Shown here: piece by piece, positions 1 through 10,829 of the stretch
Layout of the letters: each line of letters opens with the position of its first letter
Numbering within the stretch: the stretch's first letter is position 1
Source: Setophaga petechia
Lineage: Eukaryota; Chordata; Aves; Passeriformes; Parulidae
Assembly: GCA_024362935.1 (NCBI GenBank)
Contig: JANCRA010000014.1
Coordinates: forward strand, 1,259,001-1,323,000
Direction: 5' to 3'
DNA: 64,000 nucleotides
Notes under the pieces: generated by a model
The model's input: only the letters and a program-made list of their open reading frames with translations
Database searches by the model: none
Told to the model about the DNA's origin: nothing
Program-made: the position numbers and the translations under genes

Positions 1-356
1 GGTCTTGCTGCTCTGGGGAAATGGAGCTCACTGTTCCACCAGGAAGGTATTTCTCTGCAGGAACTGTTCTTCTGAGCTCGCTGCCTTTTTTCCTGTGTGT
101 TCCAGTTCTTACCCCTTCCAGATGAGAGGCGCTGGAGGATAACCCTATGGCAGTGCAGTGTACATTGAGTTTTTAGGGTGTTGGTTGTTGTGGGGCCAGG
201 GAGAGCTTTCCATGGGGTATGGAAGTGTTGGCTTTTGGGTTGAGAAGCTGGTGTGTTCTGAAGCAGGGCCTGGGGAGGGGAAGCCATGAACAAGGGGGGT
301 GAATGGCCTGACAAAGCTGGGGTTGTGGGAGAGGAGACACTGGAGAGACCTTCAGA
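1..356. other. Unique sequence, no feature seen
   Basis: No repeat, RNA gene or convincing coding frame is visible. The short frames here are low-information and overlap on opposite strands. Confidence 0.4.
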
Positions 357-672
357 GCTTCTTCCCATGCCTTGAGGGGCTCCAGGAGAGATGGAGAGGG
401 ACTTTGGACAAGGGATGGAGGCACAGGACACAGGGAATGGCTCCCACTGCCAGAGGGCAGGGATGGATGGGATAGTGGGAAGGAATTGAGGGTGGGCAGG
501 CCCTGGCACAGGTGCCCAGAGCAGCTGTGGCTGCCCCTGGATCCCTGGCAGTGCCCAAGGCCAGGCTGGACAGGGCTTGGAGCACCCTGGGATGGTGGAA
601 GGTGTCCCTGCCATGGCAGGGGTGAAATGAGATGAGCTTTGAGGTCCCTTCCAACCCAAACAATTCCATGGC
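357..672 (+). mobile_element. CR1 LINE 3' fragment, type A
   Basis: The sense strand shows the type A 3' region in order: the 'ggggctccaggagag' block, the 'gacaagggatggag' block, a 'ctggcacaggtgcccagag' segment, 'ctgccatggcaggggtg', and the terminal 'ggtcccttccaacccaaac' with an 'attccatgg' end. It is one of the more complete copies (about 315 bp) and is closely similar to the copies at 6558 and 19318. It is 5'-truncated, as is usual for CR1. The open frames across it are by-products of the repeat. Confidence 0.93.
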
Positions 673-2879
673 TCAATGCAGCATGAAAGAAGCAGAGTTG
701 TGTGCTTGTGGGTTTGCTGACTTGTGCTGGAGCCTTTCTCTTGTTAAATCAGGGATTTTGGAGGCTCCCTGGAGCAGCTGGGAGCCTCTCCAGGTGCAGC
801 TTTGCCCAGAGCATTTCAGCAGAGCCAGTTTGGGTTTGTTCTGCTCTGTGGGGCTGCTGGGAACCCCCAGCCCCTGTCCCCCGTGTGTGAGGTGGGTCTG
901 GACAGCCCCTAGGAGCTCTGAATGTTTGTGTGGCTGTGTTCTGAAGGGGCACAGGCTAAATTTAACTTTTAAACCCCTGTCTTCACTGCCAGCAGAGGTT
1001 AAGCAGAGGTGGCTTAACTGTGAGCCTGGAGTTCTTTGTGGGTCAAACAAGCCTTGAATTTTTGGACACAAAACCCTGCTGAGACCTACAGGAAAGAGCT
1101 TTAAATCCTTTCCCCTGTCCCCATGAAAAAGCTGCTTTTTCAACTGTAATCTCAGCACAAGCATTTGCTTTGAGTGGTTGAATTGCTGCTTTTACAGTTC
1201 TCTGTATTTTCCTAGAATTTGTTAAATTGCCAGCGTTATTCACATGGCACTTTTGGCAGGTGCCACCTACATGCCCTCAATTTGAAGGTACCTTTCAGGA
1301 GCAGTGTAGGTAGGGAGGCTCCTCTCCTGCATGTCAGATGTTGGAGAGTGCAGCACTTCCATTAATTCACTTTTCCTGACCTTTCCACTGCTAATAAGCC
1401 AAGCTGGAGCACAATGCAGCACCTTAATGAACAGACCTGAGCTGAGCAGGGGCTGCTTTGAAAAATGTCTTGCCTGACTTGTTCTTGGGTGTAATTTTGG
1501 TCCATTTATTCACCATGGCACAGACACAGGGAGTTCTTGGTGAGAGCAGCCCACAACCAAATACAGATCTTTTCCTCCTTCATCTGGTGTTTAGAACTGG
1601 AGAAAACCATGTCAATAACTGCTTGAAAAGAGCAAGATGGTTGCTTGGGCTTTTTCTCTGAATCTACTTGGTTTTGAATAATTTTATTCTCTGGGGGGCT
1701 ATACTGTGATCAGAAAAATCTCATTTTTAGAAGAAATATGCTTTTGAGTTAGGATTCTGTAGATTTATATCAGCTCATGTAATGTGCACTGAAAAATGCA
1801 CACTTCTGGGTTATGAAATTCATAGATTAAGATCAACTCATGTGTAATGTACACTTAAAAATCCCGTTTGCATTTAGGAATGAGTTTATTAAGCAGACAG
1901 TGCACGGGATCATCATTTCCAGGAACTGCCAGGCTGTTATTTGACAGAGAAGGCTCCTGAGCCCCCAGCCCGGGTGGCACAGGGAGAATGGGTTTTGGGA
2001 AGGGATCTGTTGGTTCCTTGACCAGTTCTGCTTCCATTGTTGTGCAATGCTGCTCCTGGGTGTGACCTCTTGGGAAAGTAAAAGTGCTGGGGGGCAGGTT
2101 GTGGGGTGGTGAGCAGGGTTTGATTTATTTATGGGTGTTCACAGGGCACCCAGGCGTGCTCTTGAAAGTTGTGGCCTCCGCCCTGAGGAAGTGACAGTGG
2201 CTGGGAGTGAGGTGGCAGCGTGACACACGGTGTGGCTGCAATCCCTTGTTTTCCAGAGGTGTCCATGGGCTGTGATTAAGGGCAGATGATGCTCTTGGCA
2301 GCAGGAGGTGTGCAAGATGTTCCCACCTTGGGAGCAGGACCAGGCTCTCCTGCTGTACTTCTGGAATGAAGAAGCTTGGGGTGTTTTTGTTCCCTCCCCT
2401 TTTGTGGAGCTGGTGGTGATCCTGAGGTTTTGGTGTTCAGATCTTGAGTTCTTTAGGATTTGGTTATTTTAGTTCTTTTTAAGTGAGGAGGGTGGTTTGA
2501 GTGCAGGGAATTCATGCCTGCCATGGGCATGGCTGAGGGAGATGCCCCAGTGCCTTGGGCATCTTTAATGGGGCTGCAGGTGGGACAGTCACTGTGCAAG
2601 GAGCAGGTCAGCTCTGGACACCCTCTGAGGTGGGAATTGTGGCCCAGAGGTGTTCCCAGCGTGAATTTATGGAAACTCTCTATGGAAGGTGATTTGGCTG
2701 AGCCACCCAAGTGTCTGGCACAAACAGGGAGGTGCAGCCTCTGTCATACATGCCTGGAAAAAAAGGGAAATAGTTATTGAAAGCAAAGGCAAAAGTGATG
2801 GATCTGCCTAACTGACAGCCCTTGGAAGGGGCCTTCTGACAAAACCAGAAAACAATTCTAAAAATAAGTCTGAAATGTT
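673..2879. other. Unique sequence with one diverged short duplication
   Basis: No gene is supported. The stretch at 1680-1870 is relatively AT-rich and holds a diverged pair of segments, listed separately. The rest is mixed G+C sequence without recognisable repeats. Confidence 0.4.
1769..1862. repeat. Diverged direct duplication (about 30 bp, two copies)
   Basis: The segment at 1769-1798 ('atcagctcatgtaatgtgca' onward) is echoed at 1832-1862 ('atcaactcatgtgtaatgta' onward). The flanking words 'agatt' and 'ttaaaaat/tgaaaaat' are also similar. The offset is about 63 bp. It is either an old local duplication or chance similarity in AT-rich DNA. Confidence 0.45.
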
Positions 2880-3026
2880 GGATTGCCCCATCCTGGGAGT
2901 GTTCAAAGTGAGACTGGATGGAGCCTGCAGCACCCTGGTCTTGTGGAAGGTGTCCTTGCCCCTGGCAGGGCTGGATGGGATGGGCTTGAAGGTCCCTTCC
3001 ATCCCAGACCATCCTGTGGTTCCATG
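2880..3026 (+). mobile_element. CR1 LINE 3' fragment, type A
   Basis: About 145 bp, covering the sense-strand end from the 'tgttcaaagtgagactggatgg' equivalent to 'ggtcccttccatcccagacc' and a degenerate 'atcctgtggttcc' tail. It is more diverged than the 357-672 copy, so probably older. Confidence 0.85.
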
Positions 3027-4561
3027 CTGAGGGTGGAGATGGGCAGCAGGCCTTAGCTGTGTTTGTTTCCTTGGCTGAATTCTTGGCACAGCTTTGATTT
3101 TGGAACAATGGGAAAACAAGGGCTGAGCTGTGCTGGCTCAGCCTCATTCCTCCCTGGCTTGAGGACTCACTCAGGTGTTCCAGCAGCTTCTTTTGCTGCT
3201 GGGTGTCATCCCTGTTTTATGGTGGCTGGCTGGACTTCTCCAGAAATCCAAAGCTGAGTTGTGTTCAGCAAGTTCCTCCTTGAGGGAGTGTTTTGGTGTT
3301 GGGCTGTGACTGGGCTGGCTGATTGTTTCCAGTTGCTGGGGACGTGCAGGAGCTGGGAGAGGGGAGGTTTTGGTGTTTTGCAGAACTCGAGGATGTGAAG
3401 GGAGTGAGGGGCCGTGGGCTGTGCCCACCATGGCAGAGGCCCCCGGGGGCTGGAATTCCCAGAACTGCTCCCTGTGCCTGGCTGTCTGGGGAAGCTGACA
3501 CGCCTGGCTTCGGCCTCAGAAGTGGCTTTGGGTTGGTGGACAAACACTGAGAGCTCTGCCTTCCCTCAGAGCAGTTTCATGCCTGGCCCGCCTTCCCCTT
3601 CCCACAGCCCTGGCTGCTCAGAGGGCTGCAGGAGCTGCCGTGGGTGCTTTGGGCAGGCACAGCCCTGGGCAGAGGGCTGGGCAGGGCAGCAGTGGGCAAA
3701 GGGCAGCTCTGGAGCTGTGGCACTGCCTGAGCTTCCCCCAGAGCAGCCTCAGCTGCGTCGTTTTTAACTCTTGAATTTGGAACAGACTTAGCAGCTCACC
3801 TTTGGGGGAGGGAGCTTGGGAGGTTGTCAATACTATTGCCTGGAACCATCTGTTCCTACCACTAAGTAGCTGCAAAAATCAGTAATTCATTCCTTTTTTT
3901 TTTTTTTTTTTTTTTTTTTTTGAAGAGCTTGGGTGTAAATCTTCTCCCTTGTTATTTTTACGGACTCCTTCATTATGGAAGACAAGCATCTCCACGGTGC
4001 TGGAGCTGACTTTAATCTTTCATCTAAATTTATTTGAAATTTAAATCCCTGTCATTATCAATATTAGAGGTTACTTTGGAGCACAGCAGCTATTTCTGGG
4101 GAGCTGGGTGCATGGGGCTCCCTGATCAGCCAGGAATGTGCTTGTCACCTTTCTGGATGAGCCTGTCACAGAGGAGCAGGGACAGCAGCCATGTGTACTG
4201 GTTATTTTGGGAAATTGCCACTGTAAATGGATGCTGTGTTTGCTTTTGCAAGTAAAATCGGTCATGCAGTCCTATTTTTCATTTATTTTTGCCCCAGTGA
4301 GTTAACAGTGTCAGTGGGCTGGCCCTGGTGGTGGTTGTGGCTCTCCTGGGCAGTCACAGGAGCACCAAAGCCAGCCCTGGTTGTAGGACAGGCCCAGAGC
4401 ACTGCAGGTACCCTGTGTTATCCCAGTGAGGCTGCACTCCTGGGCTTAAACTGCAAATTCAAGATGAATTGATACCACATAACCCTGTTAGTGTTTGGGG
4501 CAGGAGGTCCCAGGGGCTGGTGGTGTTTTCATTGCAGGTGGTGACAGCAGAGGAACCTGCT
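3027..4561. other. Unique sequence around a long T tract
   Basis: 3320-3770 is G+C-rich and yields several overlapping frames on both strands with no recognisable domain. A 28-T tract lies at 3894-3921. 3930-4080 is AT-rich. No gene or RNA is supported. Confidence 0.4.
3894..3921. repeat. Poly-T tract, 28 bp
   Basis: An uninterrupted run of 28 T. The sequence to its right, read on the minus strand, has no polyadenylation signal close to the tract and no coding potential, so it is not clearly the A-tail of a retrocopy. It is a likely length-variable site. Confidence 0.95.
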
Positions 4562-4642
4562 CTTGGTGTCCCTGCCCATGGCAGGGGTGGAGATGAGCTT
4601 CAAGGTCCCTCCCAATGCAAAGAACTCCATAATTCCATGGCT
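4562..4642 (+). mobile_element. CR1 LINE terminal fragment, type A
   Basis: A short piece of the 3' end: 'ggtgtccctgcccatggcag', a 'gatgagcttcaaggtccctcc' equivalent, then 'aattccatggct'. The last 15 bases before the tail are altered, with 'aatgcaaagaactccat' in place of 'aacccaaacc'. Confidence 0.82.
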
Positions 4643-5734
4643 CTCCTGCCTGAGGCCTGGTGTTTGTTGGAGATTTTACACTCTTCCTCACTGTGTCACC
4701 AGAGCTGAGTTTTCCAGGTGTTTGTTTTGGTGGTTATCTGAACTCCAGAGTGAATGCTGAGGGTTCTCCCAGTTCTGCCAGTGGCAGAAGTTGGTTTTTG
4801 TCTGATCTGAAAGGTTGGATTTTGATGGAGTTGGTGTGTCTGGACTCATCCTAGCGTGCAATAATGTGAAAACACAGCCATCAATTCCTTGTGTACCCTT
4901 AGAAATTGTAATGCTTTCAGGCCCCAGAGGATTTGAGGGAAAGTTGTAGTTCAGAAATTGTTGTGTGCCTTGCAGGGAGGCCCAGACTCCAGGGGCAGAG
5001 CCAGGTGGTTTTCAGAGCACATTCCCTGTGAGTGTCCTTGGTTTCCCTGCTGAACATTTAACCTTAATTCTGAATTTCCTGGAGGTCTTGACACCCAGTT
5101 TGTTTCCCAGTCTGGTGAAAGATGGGAGGCACAGGAGAGCTGGATGTGGTCATGTGCATGTGACACCTCCAGCTTGGAGGTGACAAATACTTGAAGGCAT
5201 TGGAAAAGTGAGAGGAGCTGGTCAGCTTGATGGATGTGGGTGGGTATGATGGAGGAGTTCTCTGATTTTGATAATTTTTATAATTTTTCAGCTGTTGAGC
5301 AGTACAAGGATTCAAAGGTCAGTGCTGAATAGCTCTGGTTATTCTCTGCTGGTCCTGAACTTATTGCTGGTGTCATATGAGAAATATACTTTCTTTTTAT
5401 GTTGCACAGTCAGAAGAAAATTATTTTGTTGTCTTCAGTAGTTTTTACCTCATTCTTGTAGTCTTGCCAATATCCTGTAGTTGTTTTTTGCAGGAAGCCT
5501 TTCAGCGTTCTCTTAATTGGAATTAACTTTTGTAAGAGAAATCCACGTTTGGGTTGAAGATAATGTAGGAAATAAACATTCAGGGAAATGTATTTTAAGT
5601 TAGTGGAAAGAAATTCATTGGAGAGCTTTGCTTTGGAACTGTAACTTTGGAGAGGTTTGGGGTAATAATAGAGGAATAAACCAACCCTGCTCCTGTCCTT
5701 GAATCCCTGTGGAAGGGCAGCTCTGAAATCTGCT
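4643..5734. other. Unique sequence, AT-rich toward the right
   Basis: 5240-5620 is clearly AT-rich. No repeat family, RNA gene or coding frame with a recognisable product is visible. Confidence 0.4.
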
Positions 5735-5812
5735 CTGGTGACCAGGGGTGTCCTGGGCTGGATGAGCCTTGTGGGTCCCTTCCCACTCAGGATATTCCAT
5801 GGTTCTCTGATT
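5735..5812 (+). mobile_element. Weak CR1 terminal fragment, type A
   Basis: Shows 'gggtgtcctgggctggatga', a 'gggtcccttcccactcaggata' equivalent and 'ttccatggttctctgat', which match the order of the CR1 3' end. Divergence is high and the left limit is uncertain. Confidence 0.6.
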
Positions 5813-6557
5813 ATTTTGAGTAACCTTAGAGACTGGTAGAGAATCTACTTGTTACTGTCTGGTAAATTATGTTCATTAGCATAATTACAGAGTTTTAATG
5901 CTACATGGGAGTTATATGGAGTCAAAATCAAATAGCAACAGGTAGGAAATAATTGGACAAAATAAAAACATGGAAACAAATAATGAAGAAAAATAATCAT
6001 GTATTCTCTTCCTGTCACCAGTCAGGGCTGCAGCTGGATGTAGCAGCTGCCCAGTCCTGAATCCTTTCTTCCTCTCATTTTTAATGCTGCTTTTACAAGA
6101 GTCTGAAGGAAATCTCTGTCTAAACCAACTGGTAGCAGCTCCTCTGGGCTTTGCCTTTGGCAAGGTGTCACACAGCTGAATTCTCCTTCCTTTGCTAATT
6201 CTCCTCTCTTTCTCCTTGCAGTGTTTGGTTATTTAGTGCTATAAGGGGAGCCTGAATATATGAATTTAGCCAAACCCTCGAGTATATAAAGTAGAGAAAC
6301 TTCCCTCATTCCCTTGACCTCAAGCTTGCTGAGGTAGGAGAGCATTTAAAACACCCACAGCTCTGTGTGCACATGCAGATATATTTTTAAGTGTCCCCTA
6401 CTTGAAGGTCATCCACAATTCCAGTTGAAGTGCAGTTTGGGTTTCCTGTAGCTGGATTCTGTCCTTGGGGCTGATTGCTGCTCTGCAGGGAGTGTGGGAC
6501 CCCCGGGGAGGTTTCACCCAGTGGTGCTCAGGGTCCAGGCTGGGACACCTGGGGGGG
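5813..6557. other. AT-rich unique sequence
   Basis: 5830-6110 has many A/T runs, and 6230-6300 has mixed words such as 'gtatataaagtag' that resemble a TATA box. There is no start-site context or coding sequence to support a promoter. Confidence 0.35.
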
Positions 6558-6890
6558 CTCACCTGGAGAGGAGAAGCTCCAGGGAGAGCTCAGAGCCCCT
6601 AAAGGTCTCCAGGAGAGCTGGGGAGGGACTGGGGACAAGGGATGGAGGGACAGGACACAGGGAATGGCTCCCAGTGCCAGAGGGCAGGGATGGATGGGAG
6701 ATTGGGAAGGAATTCCTGGCTGGGCTGGGATTCCCAGAGCAGCTGTGGCTGCCCCTGGATCCCTGGCAGTGCCCAAGGCCAGGCTGGACATTGGGGTTTG
6801 GAGCACCTTGGGGCAGTGGGAGGTGTCCCTGCCATGGCGGGGTGGGATGGGATGAACTTTGAGCTTCTCCCAACCCAAACCTTTTGTGAC
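6558..6890 (+). mobile_element. CR1 LINE 3' fragment, type A, long copy
   Basis: About 330 bp. It begins further 5' than most copies, with 'acctggagaggagaagctcc', equivalent to the CR1 'cagcctggagaagagaagg' region. It continues through 'gggacaagggatggagg' and 'gatccctggcagtgcccaag' to 'caacccaaacctttt'. Compared with the 357-672 copy, a short segment before the 'ctccaggagag' block is missing, and 'gtgagggtgggcaggccctg' is replaced by 'ctggctgggctgg'. Confidence 0.93.
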
Positions 6891-9825
6891 CCCATGAGAG
6901 GATGTGGCTGAACATCTCTGTGCCTGCAGGAGCCTTCAGAGCTGCTGCATCTCCTGTGTCCACCCCTGTGGAATGGCTCTGGGCTCAGAACTGGGGCTGA
7001 GGGACCCAGGCCGTGCTGGGACAGGGCAGTAATGAGACCTTGAGCAGGGACAGCAGCAGTGAGCTGGGCACAACAACAGCCTGGAATTGCAGGGATGTGC
7101 TCCTGGCCCAGCCAAGGCTGTTCCTCAGTGTCTCATTCCCAAGGGCTCTGGAGCAAAGGATGTGAGCAAAGGAGCTCAGCTTTGATGGTCTGCACACTGA
7201 AAGCTGCCAGGGAAGTGATGAACTGTGGGTTTGATCACCTCTTGGTGGTGCCTTCTGGTGCTTCTGTCTGTAATTTGGATACCTCCAGGACACTGCCCCA
7301 GGCTGAGACTGACCCCTTTATAAGGCTAAATTAAATAATTATATTAAAGTATTAAAATTACCCTCTAATACAGTGATTTTCTGTGCTGTTACCATACAAA
7401 TTGTATGGTTTTGAGTGGCGACAGCTTATTTTGGAATCCTGTGCTGCCACTGATGCTTCTGCCTTGGAGGATGTGGTGGCTTTAAGGTCAGGTGTCACTT
7501 TAAAGTGAATATTTTCATGAGGTAAAAAAAAAGCCAACTCCCTGAGCTTCCTTTGCTCACAGAAATAGTTTCTGTATTAATATTTAATTTACAGTAGCTC
7601 TGAGGAATGAAGAAAGTCCTGGACTGTATTTTTTTTTTTCTAGTCCTTAATACATTTCTTTGGAACAGCTCTTGGATATAAACAAGGAGGACAGAGTGTC
7701 CTGGGCAGAGGAGTGAGACAGTTTGTGTTAAAACCATAAGTGTTCGTGGCTCTAACGTTGGAATGTTCAGCATTAAGGATCCATCAGGTACCTTGCAGTA
7801 GCCTTAGTTCCCAGTTGCTCTTTTTCAGTCTTTTTTTCTGCTGGGATTCTTCATGGCTTTACCCCTTGATGCAGATTTAGATGTTTTTGTTCTGAAAAGC
7901 TCCTGTTCCTGATGCTGCCAGCTCAGAGCTCCAGCTCAGGAGAAAGTGGGTTCAGAATTCCAGACACGCTCCTGGCACGGCTTCAATTAAAAGGTGTTGA
8001 AAGAGGCTGGATTTTGCAATTTTGCAAAGTTGGAATTTTTGTCCCTGTTAAAACCTTGGGGATCCCTGGGAAAGGAGCTTGATTCTGGTTTTTTTTCTGC
8101 TGGGTGAGGAAGAATTTATACCGTCATCCCCCTGCTTTGACCCAGTTATGAAACCCTTGCCTGTAAAATTATTAATTTGAGGACTCCCAGCCATTCCAGT
8201 GTGAGAATTCAAGCAGTGGGAGTTTTCCTGGAGAGCCACCTCCAGTTTAGCCATTAAAAGCTGGTGATAAATCCAATGAACTTAGTAAAATATATATTGC
8301 AGTGTGCCATGAACTTTCTTCATTACTCTGGAATTAATCAATGACTTGGACTGCTTTTTCCCCCTGCTCAGCCATACTTTCACAAGGTATAATTAAAATA
8401 AAAAAAGCTCGAGTTTTCCTTTTTGTTCAACTCTGCTGTTGTTGAACTATGTGTGGTTTGGACTTCAGCCCTCCAGAATGTTGGCAGAAGTTCTTGTCTG
8501 GAAAGAAATGGTAATCCTTTTGGGGTTGAAAAATGGGGAAGGAAAGATCACTGTAGCAGGGATGATTGCAGGCAGAATAAGTAATTTTGCACACACACAC
8601 ACACATATATATACATAACATGCACTAATATTTGTGTGATTTTATATAGATGTTCATAATTTTGGTGGTTTTATGTCACATTTGCTGATTTTTAGTTTAT
8701 TGTAGCCATTCCTATTTTTAAACTTTCTATATGAAGCTTAATGGAGTAGCTAAAGTTGCACATGGAAATTACTGCAATTTCAATATTGCATTTTAATTCA
8801 GCTGAGGTGGTAAAAAAGTGACCTAAACCCCTTTCTTTATTTGAATTGCTTCTCTTTTACCTTGTAAGCAGGCAGCAGAAGGCTGTACCTATCTCTGTGG
8901 TGCTGCCAGTGTCCTATGGAATTATCTGTGTAGAGGGGAAAGGGAAATGCCCACTGCTTTCAGCTGAGAGTGAGAGTTTGTCTTTTTCTTGGTCATATTA
9001 GGAGCACTTCTCTGAGAGCAGTGCTCATGGTTTTGTACGTGCAGGGGGTGATTCTGGAGGTCAGGAGAACTGCACAGGTAACCTGACAGCCCTGCCAGGA
9101 TGGGCCTCCCCTGGTTCCCAGCAGAACCCCTGGCACAGCTGTCCCAGCTCCTCCTCTTGGAAGAGCCCAGTTCTTGTGGAAAGCTGAGTTCAGGGCAGGG
9201 TTGGGGTTCTGTCAGTCTAACAGTGTGAACTGCCTTGGTGTTTGTGTTTGTGCTGTCCTGCCCTGGCTGCAGGGACGCCTGCGGCACTGTGTACCTGTGC
9301 TGCTGGTGGCCAAGCCAGGGATTCTGCCTGTCCCTGGAGCTCAGCCCCTCTGGGGGACCCAGCACCGAGCCTGGGGCCTTCCCAGGGCTGTGGGTGAAGC
9401 TCAGCCTGGGTTTGCAGGAGGGGTTGTTTGTCCTGGTGCAGGAGGAGGATTTGCAGCCTGTGGGGGAAGTGATGGGGTTGGTGACCAGTGGCCACTGTGT
9501 CACACTGCTGCTTCCCCATGGGCAGGCTCCAGGCTTGGGCCAGTGTGGACATAATGCCCAGAGCTGCAGTTTGGAGCTCTTTGAGCTGTTTATGTGAGGA
9601 GCAGGAGGTGCAGACGTTGCCAAGGGTTTGGGTTTCGCAGCCCCTTCGGTACCTTTGTGATTTTGGGTGCCAGTGAACGAGGGAGTGTGGAAACACTTGA
9701 ACAAAGAATGTCTCTGGAAGTGGCCACTGGTCATTCTGGCACACACTTCCACCAAAGCTGCTATTGTTTTTCTCTTAGTTCAACAACAGTCAAGCTCACG
9801 CTGGGGCTTTTTTCTTTTCCCTTGC
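6891..9825. other. Unique sequence, AT-rich then G+C-rich
   Basis: 7330-8850 is AT-rich and holds a dinucleotide repeat. 9220-9600 is G+C-rich and open in several frames on both strands (277 codons minus, 126 and 120 codons plus). None of these shows a recognisable domain, so no gene is called. Confidence 0.4.
8590..8613. repeat. (CA)n(TA)n microsatellite
   Basis: About eight CA units pass directly into TA units, then 'cataaca'. It is a simple dinucleotide repeat, likely polymorphic. Confidence 0.9.
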
Positions 9826-10200
9826 AGTATAATGTTGGCTTTTATGTGTCCCCCGGGCCCACACCCGGCCGTGTGGTGGGCCGGCACACAGATGCATTGT
9901 TCAGGGTCCCACATTCCAGGGAGATCAAATGCTCCTGCTCCACATCAGCTGCACATCTGCAACTGCTAAAACCTCAGCAGCCCTGCCGGATCCAGGTGCC
10001 ATTCAATTCCAGGTTAAAGGCACAGAGAGCTGCTGCTTCTCGGGCCTTTCTGTTGAATCCTGCCGGCTTTGATTCACTACAGCTGCTGAAACAGTCAGCC
10101 TTGGTTCAGGCATGTGTGGAAGAGAGCTCATTTCATGCTTGGAATTGTAATTATGTTCTTTTCTTTCAAGCTGCCAGCGGTAAAAGATGTCTTCCAGTGT
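9826..10200. promoter_or_regulatory. Candidate conserved noncoding element
   Basis: Repeat-free sequence with preserved CpGs (the 'cccacacccggccgtgtggt' neighbourhood near 9860), E-box 'cagctg' words at about 9948 and 10080, and homeodomain-like 'taatta' near 10148. It follows a polypyrimidine-CAG at about 9826 that could pass for a splice acceptor. A plus-strand frame of 202 codons runs through but has no recognisable domain. Conservation cannot be tested here. Confidence 0.25.
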
Positions 10201-10565
10201 GAATTATCTAAATAAGCTGTAGTGTTTAAATGTTTTCTTATTTCATTTTAAGAATGTGGCAAAATAAATTGTGCTTACTCTTCTAGTTCTCGTTCTGGAG
10301 CAATTAATTCCCTGTAGCTCTGCACTGGCAGGCTCTGGGAAGCTGCTGTGTTACCCTGCAGTTGAGCAGCTCTGGGCAGCAGAGCTCTGTGTGTGGGCAC
10401 TGTCCTGGTTTGTCACCTGGCACTGGTGTCACCTCCTGTGTGCTCCTATTGCAGGTGGTGTTTGCTGTTCCATCCCAGTCATCTCTTGGAGTGCTGGCTG
10501 CTGAGTTTTGGGGAATTCTAAGCTGGGTGATACATCTGAGCAAGGGACAGAGAGAGCAGACACTG

Positions 10566-10829
10566 GCAGGAGAAGAGGGAATGGTTTTATGCTGAAGGAG
10601 GATTGATTTAGGTGGGATATTGGGAAGAAATCCTTCCCTGTGAGGGTGAGAGGCCCTGGCACAGGTGCCCAGAGCAGCTGTGGCTGCCCCTGGATCCCTG
10701 GCAGTGCCCAAGGAGTGACTGGATGTGACACTCAGTGCTCTGGGCCGGTGTCAAGGTGGGGATCAGTCACAGATTGGACTCAGTGGAACTGGAGGTCTTT
10801 TCCAGCCCCAGGGATCTGTGAATTCTGTG
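10566..10829 (+). mobile_element. CR1 LINE fragment, mosaic of type A and type B
   Basis: The left part is type A: a 'gggaatggttttatgctgaa' block, 'gggatattgggaagaaatcc', 'ctggcacaggtgcccagag', 'gatccctggcagtgcccaag'. From about 10712 it switches to type B: 'gactggatgtgacactcag', 'gctctgg', 'gtggggatcagtcacag', 'ttggactcagtgg' and 'ggtcttttccagcccc'. The junction is clean, with no foreign bases. It may be a recombinant subfamily or template switching during reverse transcription. Confidence 0.88.

Noticed and set aside
3922..4250. Processed pseudogene ending in the poly-T tract
   Set aside because: No coding similarity on the minus strand, no polyadenylation signal and no target-site duplication seen.
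5845..5862. miR-200/141-like seed region ('tactgtctggtaaa')
   Set aside because: Only a partial match, and the flanks do not form an obvious hairpin.
6283..6300. TATA box ('gtatataaag')
   Set aside because: No initiator, CpG patch or open frame downstream; AT-rich context makes chance likely.
6559..6963. Several frames of 98-134 codons on both strands
   Set aside because: They are translations of a CR1 3' untranslated fragment, which does not encode a protein.
8922..9755. 277-codon minus-strand open frame as a gene
   Set aside because: Overlapping 175-codon minus and 120-126-codon plus frames share the same G+C-rich stretch; no recognisable product.
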